Assembly (NCBI GenBank): GCA_020543525.1 | Contig: JAHYIO010000005.1 | Span: forward strand, 1,116,001-1,180,000 | Length of the DNA: 64,000 nt | Direction: 5' to 3' | Source of the DNA: Coriolopsis trogii | Taxonomy: Eukaryota > Basidiomycota > Agaricomycetes > Polyporales > Polyporaceae | Shown: piece after piece, positions 33,300-45,321 of the stretch | Layout of the letters: every line of letters starts with the position of its first letter | Numbering within the stretch: the stretch's first letter is position 1 | Position numbers and translations under genes: made by a program | The notes under the pieces: model-generated | What the model was told of the DNA's origin: nothing | Database searches by the model: none | What the model saw: only the letters and a program-made list of their open reading frames with translations

Positions 33300-36200
33300 G
33301 CCAAACTCGTCCGATCACGTGCTCAAGAGTGTTCCTACAAGCGCTCAACGCCCCACGCTCAAGCGCGCCAAGTGTTGGTTCATCTTCGACTCCAATACCT
33401 AAAGCACTGTGGCACCTCACAGTCTTCAGCTACGAAGTGTCTGCTTGGTATACAGTTTATGACTGACTCCCTCGTCTTCCACTTTGTTTTACACTCATTG
33501 AACTCAGGCGTTGCAACCGGTACTTTTAGTACACGAGGAGATCAGCTGGAGGGCCGTGAGTCACGACCTTGTAGTTTCCAAACTCCTCCATCTATTGACT
33601 AAGTCGATCACTTACGACTATGTTGCAGCCTGAGCTGCTTAGATCTGAGTCTGCGCAAGTCTCTACAACAACGCGGTGCACCCTGTCATAGGGCAATTGC
33701 CGCAGAGATTGACAGCTGTTGCTAACCATAGGTTTGATTCCATTGAGAGGCCGAGCGCTCCACCTGCGCACCGAGGACAAAATAGGCATGTTGCACAACA
33801 TCATTTGCCAGCCCCGTGGACTGACCAAGATGCCCCCCCCAGTGCGTCGATTGACGACTCTCCAAGATCACTCAGTCGGACAGCTTCCCATAGAGACCAA
33901 CCATCACTCGACGAAACTCGCAAGAGATTGGCTACTGACATGATGCATGAGGTCTTGGTTGGTGACAAGGACGAATGGCTACGCCACTACACCTCGAATT
34001 GTATCGGCGACACAGAGGTCGAGCTAATCATATCCGCGCTCAAAACGTCTGGCCTTGTCAAGGACGACGAGGGTCGCCTTTCCTGGACAGACTTTCCTAT
34101 GGCTCCCTCACACCTGTGTCGTCAGAACAAGAAGGCGGCAAAGTCAACCTCGACGGGGAAGAAGAAAGACGGTGGAAAGCCGGGAGTCAACGATACTACG
34201 ACCTACGACAGGGGAGCAACGGCGCATATACAGGAAGTCGCGACGTCTGGTAAGCGTCCGACGACTGAACGAGGCATCTTCAGTCCTCTCGGTGCAATCA
34301 TGAAAGCCATCGCGGCAAGCTCTCCGGGTGGGCTCACGCCATCCTGTCAGTACCTGGAAGAGCCGTATGAGACGGAATCAGAGGTACCGGGATTGCAGCT
34401 TCGCATTGATGGCATGATGCAGCTTCTTGTATCCACCTCTCCTCCTTCTCAATCCACCTCTCTTCCTCCTCGTTCCACCTCGTCTTCAAGATCCAGGACC
34501 CCTACATCGGACGTTGCCGTCAATTTTGAGTTCAAACTTTCTACCGCACCCGGAGAAGTATGTGATGTGAGTGGGATTCCGAGTATGTGCTCCAGTGGGC
34601 AGGCTCATGGATCACAGAACCGCTGGAAGGCTCTATACTCGGCGTATCACAACCTGTACAGCGACTGCAGGCGAACGCATACGTACAGTGTGCGTGGTGG
34701 CTTTGTGCTGCACCGAGGTGTCTACTGATGCGTGAATGGCATAGATCACCATCGAAGACACCCACGTAGCTTTGTGGTATTACTCTCGCTCGCACTCGGC
34801 CAAATCGGTTGCTTTCGATTTCCTGGTATGTGTTATGTCATTCAGTATACTTCAGTCCTCTCACTCTCACAACGCCCTAGGATGTTCGTGCAGTTGTCAA
34901 AGCGCTATCGTCCTTGATCTTTTCATCTCTCAAGGACCTCGGCTACGATGCGGACATTAAACGTGTCACCGAGAAAGTCGGGAACAACGTCCGCATTTGC
35001 TATGTGTACAAAGTGAACGAACGCTACTACAAGACGCTAAAGTGCATCGACGAGTACGACAACCTGATGATCACTGGCCGTGCGACGCGAGTATGGGAAG
35101 TCATCGAAGTTCAAAGCTTTGACGATACGCGAGCACTCCCAGGCGCGGAGCCGAGGGTGTTGCGGGATGTCTGGCTTGATGACGGTACTGATACAGAGAG
35201 CAAGATTCAGGAGAAGATCTTCAAGCGCTGTGACGAACTCGCGAAGAATTATCCTTCAGAAGAGGACGAACTACTCAGTGGTGTCCCGAAGGATACCAAC
35301 GAGGAACTACGTCGTCGTCTTACAACTGGATCGTACAAGGACCTCTTCCTCACTATCGAGCAAGATTCGGGCGATCATGGCGCCAAATCGAAGGCTGTTG
35401 CTGCAGGGTTCGTCGCAACGCCCGAGATCTTTGCGGCCGCCGATTACTACCACCAGAGCGGAACGAAGGAGGGGGCAGATGAGGCCCGATCTACCTGGTC
35501 CACCCCGCGTAGCATCCCCACTCAAGATCAGTCCGCGCATCGCAGCCGGCGGAGTGCTGAGCCTCGCGACTACAAGCCAAAACAGCGCAACTTTGTTGTG
35601 TACAAGGAAGTGTGTCTTGCGTTGCATCAGCTCGACGATCTGTATCCCGTCACGCAAGCCTTGCTGGATATCGTACTAGGTGGGTGACGTTCGCATGTAT
35701 GCTGTCTGCATCTTCCCGTACTGATGCACGGTGCTCTGCTCCAGCGCTCCAGATATTGTTCATGATTTCCTGGATTCATCGCGACGTGAGCTCGGGGAAT
35801 ATTCTGTACTTTGATGGTCATGGGAAGCTGGGTGACCTCGAATACGCGAAGCCGTTCGACTTGGACGTAGGGAGGCGGTCATCGGACCCAAAGACGGTGC
35901 GTGTATCAGTAACATGGCATGATTGAAGGTATTCATGATGCACAGGGAACCCCAATCTTTATGGCCGTCGAGGTTCAATCTGGTGTCCGGATATACACGG
36001 AAACGGACGATGAGACTAAAGAGGAATTGGAGAAAACATCGGCGCAGACGGATCAGAAGCCGCCGCCTCTTCGTCACAATTTCCAACATGATCTGGAGTC
36101 CGTCTTCTGGATCCTGAGTTGGCTCGCTATCACGCATGTTATCACTCCACATCCCAAGGGCGACGCCGAACGACTCTTCCATAGCAAAGACCCCGACTTC

Positions 36201-37010
36201 GAGTCCCACCGACGTCACGCGCTTCGCAGCAAGGCTTTCCTCAGGGAGCGGCTTACCTGTCTCGGATCAGACCATCCAAAGCTCAAGGGCGGGTTGCTAT
36301 GGTTGCGCCAAAAGCTTCACAAAGGTTATATGGATCCAATGCTTGATCATCGCAAGCTGTCTACCTATGCTCCTCTTTACCACGAATTTCGTGATATCCT
36401 GCAGAACATTGCCCGTGCTGCTCCACCTGGAACAGTGCGCCTCGAGCGACCTCAGCGGCCGAAGACTACCGTCGAGTCCCGCTTCGGTGGTAGCCACAGT
36501 CGAACGCTCCATTTGCAGGCGAAACAGAACAATCCTGAGGGCGTACGACTGTCTCCTCACAAGGAGACATCGCTCAAACGCGTACGAGGGTCCTCGGAAG
36601 ACACCGGGGCTGTTGATGATACCAGGCCAGAGAAGCGTCATGCTCAAGGATGAGGTGAGTGTATGCAGTTTGCTCGCGAACTTTGCTTACGGACGGCCCA
36701 GTTGCGTACTTGTGTCAAGATGGGGAGGAGCTGGGGTAGCTGCTGGCTCGCGGTCGCTATCCTGTGCGTGACTGACGGCAGTTTTCCCTTGAATGCAGCG
36801 TCGTATATCCCTCCTCTTCTACGATACATAAGGTGTGATAGCTGTGTAGAATGTTGATATAGTACGTGGTGATAACGAACTACCCAAATGAGACGAGAAC
36901 GAAGGGCACAGATGACACCAAGTTTCTGAACACGGCACCGAAGGGGAGAACACTGGAGGCTGCGGGCAGTATTCAGCCAGAACGCGCGCAGGTGTCGTTA
37001 GTGAGAATGC
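33300..37010 (+). repeat. Inverted segmental duplication, arm A
   Basis: This 3.7-kb segment containing a FunK1 gene is repeated in reverse orientation at 59378-63060. Similarity is very high through the kinase exons and declines towards both edges (33300-33840, and beyond 36960). The last matching bases are near GTCGTTAGTGAGAATG (37010) and its counterpart ATCGTTAGCGGGAATG. Confidence 0.88.
33940..36653 (+). CDS. FunK1-type protein kinase, copy A (first start codon lost)
   Basis: Exons 33940-34557, 34618-34689, 34745-34825, 34881-35679, 35745-35896 and 35946-36653 keep phase (809 residues from the first in-frame ATG). FunK1 is a fungus-specific kinase family expanded in mushrooms. Visible marks are FNFEFKL-like VNFEFKLSTAPGE, HVALWYYSRSH, the catalytic loop WIHRDVSSGNIL, LGDLEYAK in place of DFG, and TGTPIFMAVEV. 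In copy B the protein starts about 37 codons earlier; here the run of six C after that ATG is eight C (33833-33840), which puts that ATG out of frame. Copy A may therefore be N-truncated or silenced. Confidence 0.75.
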
Positions 37011-37402
37011 ATAAAGAGACGAAGGGAATGAAAACCGCATAGACTAGAGACGAGTTCAATGGAGGGATCCCACCGGCCGCTGTGGCCCTCCGAGCATGGC
37101 ACTCACTGCCGCGGCGGGGTCTGACCATGCACACGCGCCGCACCGCGAGATACGCCCATTCGTGACCGCACACGAACTGCAGGTCCCGACCGTTCAAGCC
37201 GCGCCTGGCCGCCTTCGTAGCCATCAAACAAAAACTGTCATGCGTTTTGAGGGATGCGCATGCGGTCACCGGAATGTATGTTCTGCTGATATGGTAGTCA
37301 GTGTCTGATTATACACGAACGAATCTTGCCCTCTGGAGAAGGATAGGAGGACGGCCGACATCAGGTATCATGAAACGCAACCAAATTGCTACTCCTCAGT
37401 GT
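37011..37402. other. Intergenic sequence, no gene seen
   Basis: About 390 bp between duplication arm A and the 3' end of the LKR/SDH gene. No frame or motif is convincing. Confidence 0.35.
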
Positions 37403-40400
37403 TCAAGAAACCTCCTTCCACCGCCTCCCCAAGCTACTCTCGACGCTCCCCACAACTCCTCGCCTCATGCTCTCCTTCATCCCGAGCCCAGCCTCCTCGA
37501 GCCTCCTCAACACGTTCATGAATACCTCCCTCTCCGTCGGGCCCTGGACGCCCCGCGCCCGCACGCCCCCGTCGAGTATCTGGAGGGCCGCAAACGCAAC
37601 AGGCAATCCCACAGTACGCGACATCGCCGACGCGTCCATGCTCCCGTACGCGACGAGGGACGAGGTGTGCACTTCTTCCTCCACGTCCTCTGCCCCTGCG
37701 GCAGCCTGGACGTGTCCTTTGGGCCGCGTGACGATCTCGTGCGAGAGCACGACGAGATCCCGCTCGCCCGGCCTGTAACGCAACTTGTGCGCAAGTAGAG
37801 TTGCGAACAGGTCGAGCGGTGCGGCCTGCGTCTTCGGGAGAGGAGGAAGGGAGGCATCGAAGCTCGGGTCAATTGCGTGCGCATGCTCGGACAACGACGT
37901 AGGCACGATCGAAAGCCAGCGGAGCGCCTGAAGGACGTTGTCCACTTGTTTGGGGTTCAAGACGTCCCGCAACGCCGACGACACGGATGCGGAGTCGTTC
38001 ATGATCAGCGTGCCGAGCTTCTTCTCCAGCGACTGGTGAACGAGCGAGGTCCAGTCGGTTGGGTGAATGGTGGTGGACGCCTCGAGGAGGCCGATCGACT
38101 TGAACGCGTGCATGAGGTCAGCGAAGCCGGGATAGCGCAAGGTGCCCCGGAAGACCGTCCGGACGCCATCGATGGGCTCCAGACCGTACACGTTCGCGTA
38201 GGGCAAGCTGTCTCTGTTTGCGAGCCCTTCGAACTTCAGCACGTTCGACAACGGCAAGTCGGGGAAATACGTCTTCAACAGGTCCTCTCCGTCGATCTCG
38301 CAAACCTGCACGGGACGTGAGTACGTTGAACATCGAGCACTATTGCCTGGTGAACGTACCTGCCCGTGAAGCTTGAATCTTGCGGCGTTCGAGGCTGCCG
38401 TTAAGGCGCCCTTGGGGCTCCAGCTGAACTTGTATCCCAGGGGAACCTCTGCGTCTTCTGGCGCTGGCAATCCACCACAGAACGAGGTGAATGAGACAAT
38501 CTCCTTGTTCTGGGCCCTCAATGACTCTATCAAGGACAGAGCCGAGCAGTGGTCGATGCCAGGGTCAAGGCCAATTTCGTTCATGAGTATGACATCCGCC
38601 GCAACGGCCCTGGTAGGCGAACAACATATTCAGACAAGCCTTGATAATGAGCAGGATAGAAGGAACACACACCGTTCGTGCAGCTGTCGCATAGCAGGAG
38701 AGATGTAAGACGCCGTGACCAGATGTTTCCGGTGTCGTATGCACAGCTCAGCGACTGACGGATGGAAGGGAACAGGAAGTAGGCTACTCTCCGATAGTTA
38801 GTGCGAAGCTTACCGCTATTATGAGGAAACCGAACCTAATGACTATGTCCGCTTCGGCGACCAATCGTTCCACCGCCGCCAACTCACTCATGTCCACCAA
38901 CGAAGGCGTAGCATTTGGATAGGCAGCCGTCAAGCGCTCCGCGTCAATCAAGACATTACTGGCTGATAGTATGTCAGAACATGCCCAAGCGATACAGGAG
39001 AGAACACTCGCCAACGACAAGTTCAACATCTGGCCGACTACAGATTTCAGCCACGGCGGGCGGAGCGACCATACCGCTGCCCAACATCAGCACCTTCTTC
39101 TTCGGGTATGGTCGCACATGGTCGTTGCGCTTCTCCTGCAGGACGTCTCCTTCGGACGAAAGCGCTTTGGAGGAGAAAGCGGCACTCTGCAAGCTATCTT
39201 TCCAGACACCTAGTGGCTTCCTGAGCCACTCGAACGACTCGCTCAATCGACCCCCACTGGCCACTGTCGCGCGCTTCAGCGCCTCCTTCGTATTCTCATG
39301 GCTCCCGGAAGTATGCGTGTGGTCATTGTAGTCCGCGATGAGGGAGCGCAAGTACGGGAGGAAGGCTTTGGAGAAGTGCTGGGATGCCTCCAGGGGTAGT
39401 GCGGTGGGTAGGATGTCGACCGCCATCATGGTCACGGAAGGTAGGTGCGCTGGGAGGGAAGCCGGGCGAGCTGTATAGTATGGCGAAGACAGTGTCGTGT
39501 GACGAGAGAGGAACTCAAGTCCGCCCTAAGTGTATCAGCGCGTTAGCCGTGCGACATTCTGGACTCGGAAGGCGACGGATGACATACCCCTACATCACAA
39601 CTGATGTCGCCGACACAGGCAAAGCGACCCTTTCCCAACGTCTGCGCAATCTCCAATGTGGTCGTGAGTTGATCGTTGGTCATCAAACGAGGGTATGCAG
39701 GAGCCCAGCCTGCGCCATGGAGCAGCAGGGAGAGGTAAGGTGCGATCTTGGTGTGGAACACCGAGACGTATTCGTCTGGATGTGCGTAGTAGTGGGCACG
39801 GTCATATGCTTGCCCATCTCGCCGAACGAAGTAGTCTTGGGCATGCGCATGAATGACGTATATCTGTATTCACAGTCAATACTCAAACCCGGGGAGGTCA
39901 TTGGAGACGGAAGATCGCGCACGTTGTGCAAGTCCGTGTCTACAAAGAGGGTTAGCATGAACAATCATGCAGTGAATGCTGAGCTTACTCGGATCCGTGA
40001 CAATGGTGTGTAATTGCTCAACAGTAATGCGCTGGATAGGTAGATCCTCCAGTATGGCTAGACATCCTTCAGCTACTTTGCCGGTACTGTCAAAGCCGAG
40101 TCAGCATGGGACAATCGTCGGGCCTTCTCAGGAGATCTCACCCGGTGACACCAATGACTAGAGGCCCAAGGCTCTTGGGAGTGCCATCTGCGACAATCTG
40201 GGCCCCGACAACGTCTCTAAGAGTGTGTCTGATGGACGTGAGGGTAGGATGTGTGTGCGGCCGGGGAGTCCACTGCGTTATGAACCAGCAGACGCTCAGT
40301 GACTACACGTCATGATCCGAGGACTTTTCACTCACAAGAAACGGGCTTGCGACTCCGAGCTCGAGGTGGGCATGCGCCATTGCGCATAATGCTTCAAGTG

Positions 40401-41235
40401 CACCGGCAACTGTTTGGAGTAGAAGACGTCAACATCCACACTAGCCAGGATTCCAGCAGGAGAAATGCTTCACAAGACGCAGCTACGGCCCCTGAAGTCG
40501 GAGATTTGTCGCTACGCCATGAGCCGGCCTTAGGGATGCTTAAACTGAACGCGACGTGCGTCTCATGAATCTATGAGAGACTCACCACCCGCGAACCAGC
40601 CAAATCCCACTGTCCGCTTTCCGTCCTCTCCTGTGAGAAGTTCATAGTCGACTAGCCGCGGGAGAAGGCTACCCGCTTGGGGAGCAGATGGATTTTCGGA
40701 AGCCAGGAATTCGGAGAGCAGTTCCATGTTATACAGCTGACCCTTGATCGTATGCGAGAACATAACCTGCGTGCGCGGAACCATGGGGATGTTGGGCTCA
40801 TTGTATGACAAATGCGAAGTGCCCGGGGCAGGCAGGGGGTCTGTGAGGACTTCGGGAAGGGGAGTTTCCTTGATGCCGACAACTATATGTGCGGGCTGGA
40901 GGGTAGAATGCAACTTCGCCCCCGCCTAATGAATAGTGGCTCCAGTTGGTTGTGTGCGGCCGCTTCTCATACACAGAAGATACGCACCTTGAGAAAGTCG
41001 CTCGACGTGAAGACTCGCCTGTCGCATGGCTGCACGAGAACCTCGACGCCATCTTTGTGCACCAGTTCGTGCACGGCATCCGGCGTGAGTGGACAACGAC
41101 GCTCCCATATACGCAAGGGATCCTCGCGGCGGATTCCAAGCGTGAGCTTCGTCTTGGAAGACTTGTGAGCGGTTGAGCCATAGAAACGATGGAGGACGGG
41201 GCGGAGAGTGAGTTGAGAGCGGCGAAGGACAGTCA
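37403..41235 (-). CDS. Bifunctional lysine-ketoglutarate reductase/saccharopine dehydrogenase
   Basis: Two enzymes of the saccharopine pathway appear in one reading unit. The ATG at 41235 gives MTVLRRSQLTLRPVLHRFYG, an Arg-rich mitochondrial presequence. The LKR half follows: LGIRREDPLRIWERRCPLTP, VGIKETPLPE, MFSHTIKGQLYNM, RLVDYELLTGEDGKR, and IAPYLSLLLHGAGWAPAYPR with CVGDISCDVG. Without a stop, the SDH half begins at KKKVLMLGSGMVAPPAV (Rossmann motif) and includes EIGLDPGIDHCSAL, GTLRYPGFADLMHAFKSIG and a C-terminus near MKESMRRGVVGSVESSL. Animals and plants use this fusion for lysine breakdown. Fungal lysine synthesis usually uses separate Lys1 and Lys9 proteins. More than ten introns. 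Confidence 0.9.
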
Positions 41236-41779
41236 TGCTCACATGCGACTTCGTCCGATGCAGAGAGGGGCGTCGAGGGATCAATGTTGGGGCCAAGCTT
41301 TATGCTCTACGGACGGTGGGAGGCGTCAAGGGTACGATCATGGGCGGGGACGTGGGTGTATATGATCCGAGCCGACGAGGGAGTACGCGACTGTCGGTGA
41401 CGCGGGTGTCGACAACTCGCGGCCATCCTCTGAATCGAGCGAGACCGACGCGCGGGAGCTTATCGCGTACGCGACTTATCGGGCATCAGCGCGCACCAGG
41501 AGAGCCCAGCGCGATGGATGCGCATCATGCCGATGCCTGCGCGCGATGACAACGAGGGGACAGACGGTGAGGAGAGCATCCTTCGCGCGTTCCGGGGGCG
41601 ATGGAGACTCAGAGTGGAGGGCGCGCCGTCGCTCACAAAGCCAGTTACAGCTGCCGCCCAGCGCGTCTCGCGTATACTGACACACACACGTGATCTTCTG
41701 CCTCCTCACTGGAGCCTTTCGCCACTGCTGGTCTCTACGCATGCGGACATAATATGTATACGTGAAGAATCGTAATAAG
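41236..41779. other. Upstream region of LKR/SDH, no gene seen
   Basis: This 544-bp gap separates the LKR/SDH start from the p24 stop on the same strand, so it holds the LKR/SDH promoter and p24 3' UTR. The open frames have no support. Confidence 0.35.
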
Positions 41780-42690
41780 TTACACCTTGTATCGCCTCCC
41801 AGTCTTTGTGAAGAATGTCTGCAGCACATATACTTGGAACCTGGGACACGTCAACATTCGTCTCATGTCCATCAAGCAAGCAGGGGACTTACACTGCCAT
41901 TCCAATGACGCCAAGACTCTCCAGCACGGCATACCAGAACAAACGACTGACGAGCACCTGTATGAGCGAGGATGAGGACCAACTAGAGCGAGACTCACTT
42001 TTGCGTAGACTTGACTGTGTCGAATCCGCGGTTCTCGCGTGTGTGGAAGCTTGCCCGGACATGAGGGTGCGTCTCGAGACCTTATGCGGTGAGCACTCAC
42101 TATTTTTGCGTCCTCTTGATGTTCGTGAGCATCCCGTTCAGCCTGAATATGCTCTCCTCCAATGCGCTTGTCTGGTCTGCAATCTGGCCGGGCTTCGCTG
42201 GGGGCTCTCGCCGGGGTTCGGACTCGACCATGATGTCAAAGTCAACAAGCTTCTCGGTAAGCGTCGACATGTCGTTCTCAAAGCAAAACGAGTATTCCCC
42301 GACGGTGTTTCCAGTCAGGACATAGTCGCCTTGGCGTTCACGCTTGCCATCGAGCAAGACCTTCTCGTTCGGATCCTTGACCTCGAAGTCAATGTCGAAC
42401 GAACCTCCCGATTGCACCTGTGACGGGTCGTTGTCAAAACACAGTCTCGTGATGTGTGCACACAGCAATGCCTACAGCGAAGTAGAACTGCATGGTGGGT
42501 CAGAGGTGAAGCAGGCCGGCTAACGGACAAGGGGACATACACCAATCTTCTCTCCCGCCTTGTCCACATCCGCGTAGAAGCATAGCCGTTCGTTGGCCCC
42601 AATGGCAGTAGTCAGCGCAGCTGCATGAGCGTGTAAGGCGAGTTGAAGAGCGCAGAGCAAGGATAGGACGAGTGCGAACGCGACAGCCAT
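41780..42690 (-). CDS. p24 (emp24/gp25L) family cargo receptor
   Basis: Type I membrane protein of COPI/COPII vesicles. The ATG at 42690 opens a signal peptide (MAVAFALVLSLLCALQLALH) with ANERLCFYADVDKAGEKIG after it. The GOLD domain reads GGSFDIDFEVKDPNEKVLLD and TVGEYSFCFENDMS, with the two conserved cysteines. A coiled coil (ADQTSALEESIFRLNGML) and YFHTRENRGFDTVKSTQ lead to the membrane segment (VLESLGVIGMAVFQVYVL). The short cytosolic tail is FFTKTGRRYKV, with basic residues for coatomer and a terminal Val. Four or so introns. Divergent from the Rua1-type gene, 248 bp apart. Confidence 0.92.
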
Positions 42691-42938
42691 GGCCAGCGAT
42701 GAGCGTGTCACCAGGAAAGGGTTAAAGACCTCGGTTACATAAGCGGCCGGGCTCTATTTCAGGGTGGCAGTGTCGCCAAATAACGCACAAACAGACGCGT
42801 CCTCCAAACCGCCATCTCCCTCCGCCGTCTCTTGCCCTCTCTCACCAGCCTCGCTCATCTCTCTGCCTGCCTCCGACACCACGAGCAAGATTATCGCAAT
42901 TTTTAAGCGAAATTGCAGCACAAGCATACAGCAACACC

Positions 42939-45121
42939 ATGTCTTCGAATGATTCCCGTGGTCCCTCGCCTACTGAACACTGCTCCCAACATGGCTTCTA
43001 CCGCCCCTCGGGACAGGGCGATATCTTCCTCTTCTCGCCCGGTCTCTGCTCTCGAAGCTCCAATGACTCTGCATCCCAGTCCAGTTCTTTCGATACCTTC
43101 TCTTACGCCTACAGCCTCAGCCCCGCCGACCTCATCTCCGCCCCCAACCCATTCTCTCCGCCTTCTCTTCCAAGTCCCCAAGCGTCGCCTTCACCTTTGT
43201 TTGTGGAAGCCTACCTCTCTGGAAGCCAATCCAAGCCGATCTTAAATCCGAGTACGCCTTTCCAGGAGCTCTTCAACTCGTCGCCTGCCGGCTATTGGCA
43301 AGCGAACGATCTCTCTGTGTCACCAATCTCGAGGCACTCAGACACCGCATTCTACGCCGACGGACTCAACGATCAGTCGGACGACGAGGAAGTTGTCTCT
43401 GGGAGAATTGAGTCGCTCCTTCAGTACGGACGATCTCGAGACATCCCCGACAGTCCTCCCGCCCGGCCTTCATCTCCTTCGACATTGTCAAGCCTATCAT
43501 CTATACCGTCTTCACCTTCTGCTCTGTTCTGCGGCGCGCCGATAGCATCGTCTCAGACGTCTCGTGGTCAAACGTTATCTTGTTCCCCCTCGCGACGGCC
43601 TTCCGTGCTTTCTCCCTTGGGGTCTCCATTCAAGCTACACTCTCCTTTTGAGGTACACTCGAAGCTGCCAAACTCGTTCTGTGCCAGCTCTCCTCGTCGA
43701 TCCAGACGGTTTCACCAAGCTCCTCGAACCGGACCACGTTCTCTCGCGTCCGAGATTTTGAACCAACTTGGTCAACCTCGGCGCGCTGGCCCACATTCTC
43801 TCGCCTCTTCATGCAAGCCTTCAAGCTCTTCCATGCCAGCAGTCTCTGACTCGGACGATGAAAACTATGAGCCCACGAACGGTAAACGCCGTGAATCGCG
43901 CAAGCGCTCCCGTCCATCCATCCAACGATCTCCTTCGACTCGGAAGAAACGTCGAACTGCTCCCGCTGCCTCTGCTTCAACTACTAGTGACTGTACTCCT
44001 GTCTCTGAGGATCATGAAGAAAATGCCACGGAGCAAGAACTTCCGACATATCTCAATCGTACATTTCCGCTGCGTGTGCCTCTGCACGAAAATTTCCCAC
44101 TCTTCTACAGACGATTCCCTGTCAGCTCTGTGACGGACCCGGCCCTTGCTGGGTATGATCTCGCTTTCACGTTCAGAGATATATGTTGTTGAACCGTCCG
44201 ATATCCAGCTCTAGTAGCATTGCCGTCCCGAGAGTCTCGGACGGGATCCCCAACGAGCCTCGGGACTTATTCGATCTCTACACTCCACGATTCGTGAAGG
44301 GCAAAGGCACGTCCAAGGTACGTACCCTGTCTATTCTTCTCAACACGTAGAATTTGACGCGTGGGGTTCAGGTCGGCTTGTGTCCCATCTGCTACGAACG
44401 CGTTGATCGTGGGGGCGAAGGCAAGAAGTTGTGGCTGTCGATGAAGTTCTCGGCTTTCAAGTGGTAAGTCCGTGTTCTTCTCGTCCCGTCTCTTCCTCGC
44501 TGACGCTTCCGTGCAGAGTGCGTTTGACATGTTTCTAGAGCCCTCAACTGATCGACTTGTCAGTTACCACATGCAATACGCCCACGGTACTGTGCCCAAT
44601 GCGGTCTCGAGGCCTCTTTTGCGCTGACGTTTCCTGTCACAGGCATATCCGCTACGACAGGTCGTCCTTTCTCGCCTCCGGTTGCGTTCAGGACCATCAC
44701 GCGCCCGAACCCGGGCAAACATGAAAAGACGCGGCTGATGGAGGGCAAGTGTCACAAGTGCAAGAAGTGGATCGCCGTGGAAGGAATCAAGGACGTCCCG
44801 TCGAAAGTCAAGGAGATATTTTGGTACGTTCACACCCGGTCACAACCCATTGCGAGGGCGGTGCGTTACTCTTTTTCCAGGTGGAAACATGCGGCGGCCT
44901 GCCATCAGGGGTCTGTTATTGAGGGTGAATGCGATGTCTTCGTTGAGGATGAGATGTATGAGGCTATCAGAGTTGCTGAGCAGGGGGCTGATGTTGCCAT
45001 GGGCGATGAGGAAGATGGTGATGGTGAGGAGGACGCGGAGGGCCAAAAGGACGTCGAGGGCGATGAGGACGTCGAGGGCGATGAGGACGCCGAGGGGTCG
45101 ATCGTGGAGGACAGTGATTAG
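42939..45121 (+). CDS. Rua1-type zinc-binding transcription regulator
   Basis: The ATG at 42939 opens a long Ser/Pro-rich region (about 400 residues) with a basic stretch (GKRRESRKRSRPSIQRS) that could be a nuclear signal. After a short intron ending before 44209, the C-terminal domain shows VGLCPICYERVDRGG, LSMKFSAFKCYHMQYAHGI, GRPFSPPVAFRTI, GKCHKCKKWIAVEG and WWKHAAACHQG. This Cys/His spacing fits the Rua1 C-terminal domain; Ustilago Rua1 activates the ustilagic-acid glycolipid cluster. The tail is an acidic tandem repeat (GDEDVEGDEDAEGS). The target genes here are unknown. Confidence 0.83.
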
Positions 45122-45321
45122 GTGCGATGGCTTGGGCGAGGAAGACGCTCGTTGTCGGACTGGGTGCGCTATGCTAAACCAAAAGGACAATGGCCGCTTG
45201 TAATCTGTGTATTCGATACGTAGTGTAGTTGCTGTACTAATGCTGTCATGTATCGACTGTATCATGGGAACTACATATCTGGCTTGTGCGCCACCAGGCG
45301 TTGAGTAGAATCGCCTGCCAT

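Noticed and set aside
37516..38333. Several overlapping frames on both strands in the SDH region
   Set aside because: They are shadows of the saccharopine dehydrogenase exon 37403-38310, which carries the family motifs.
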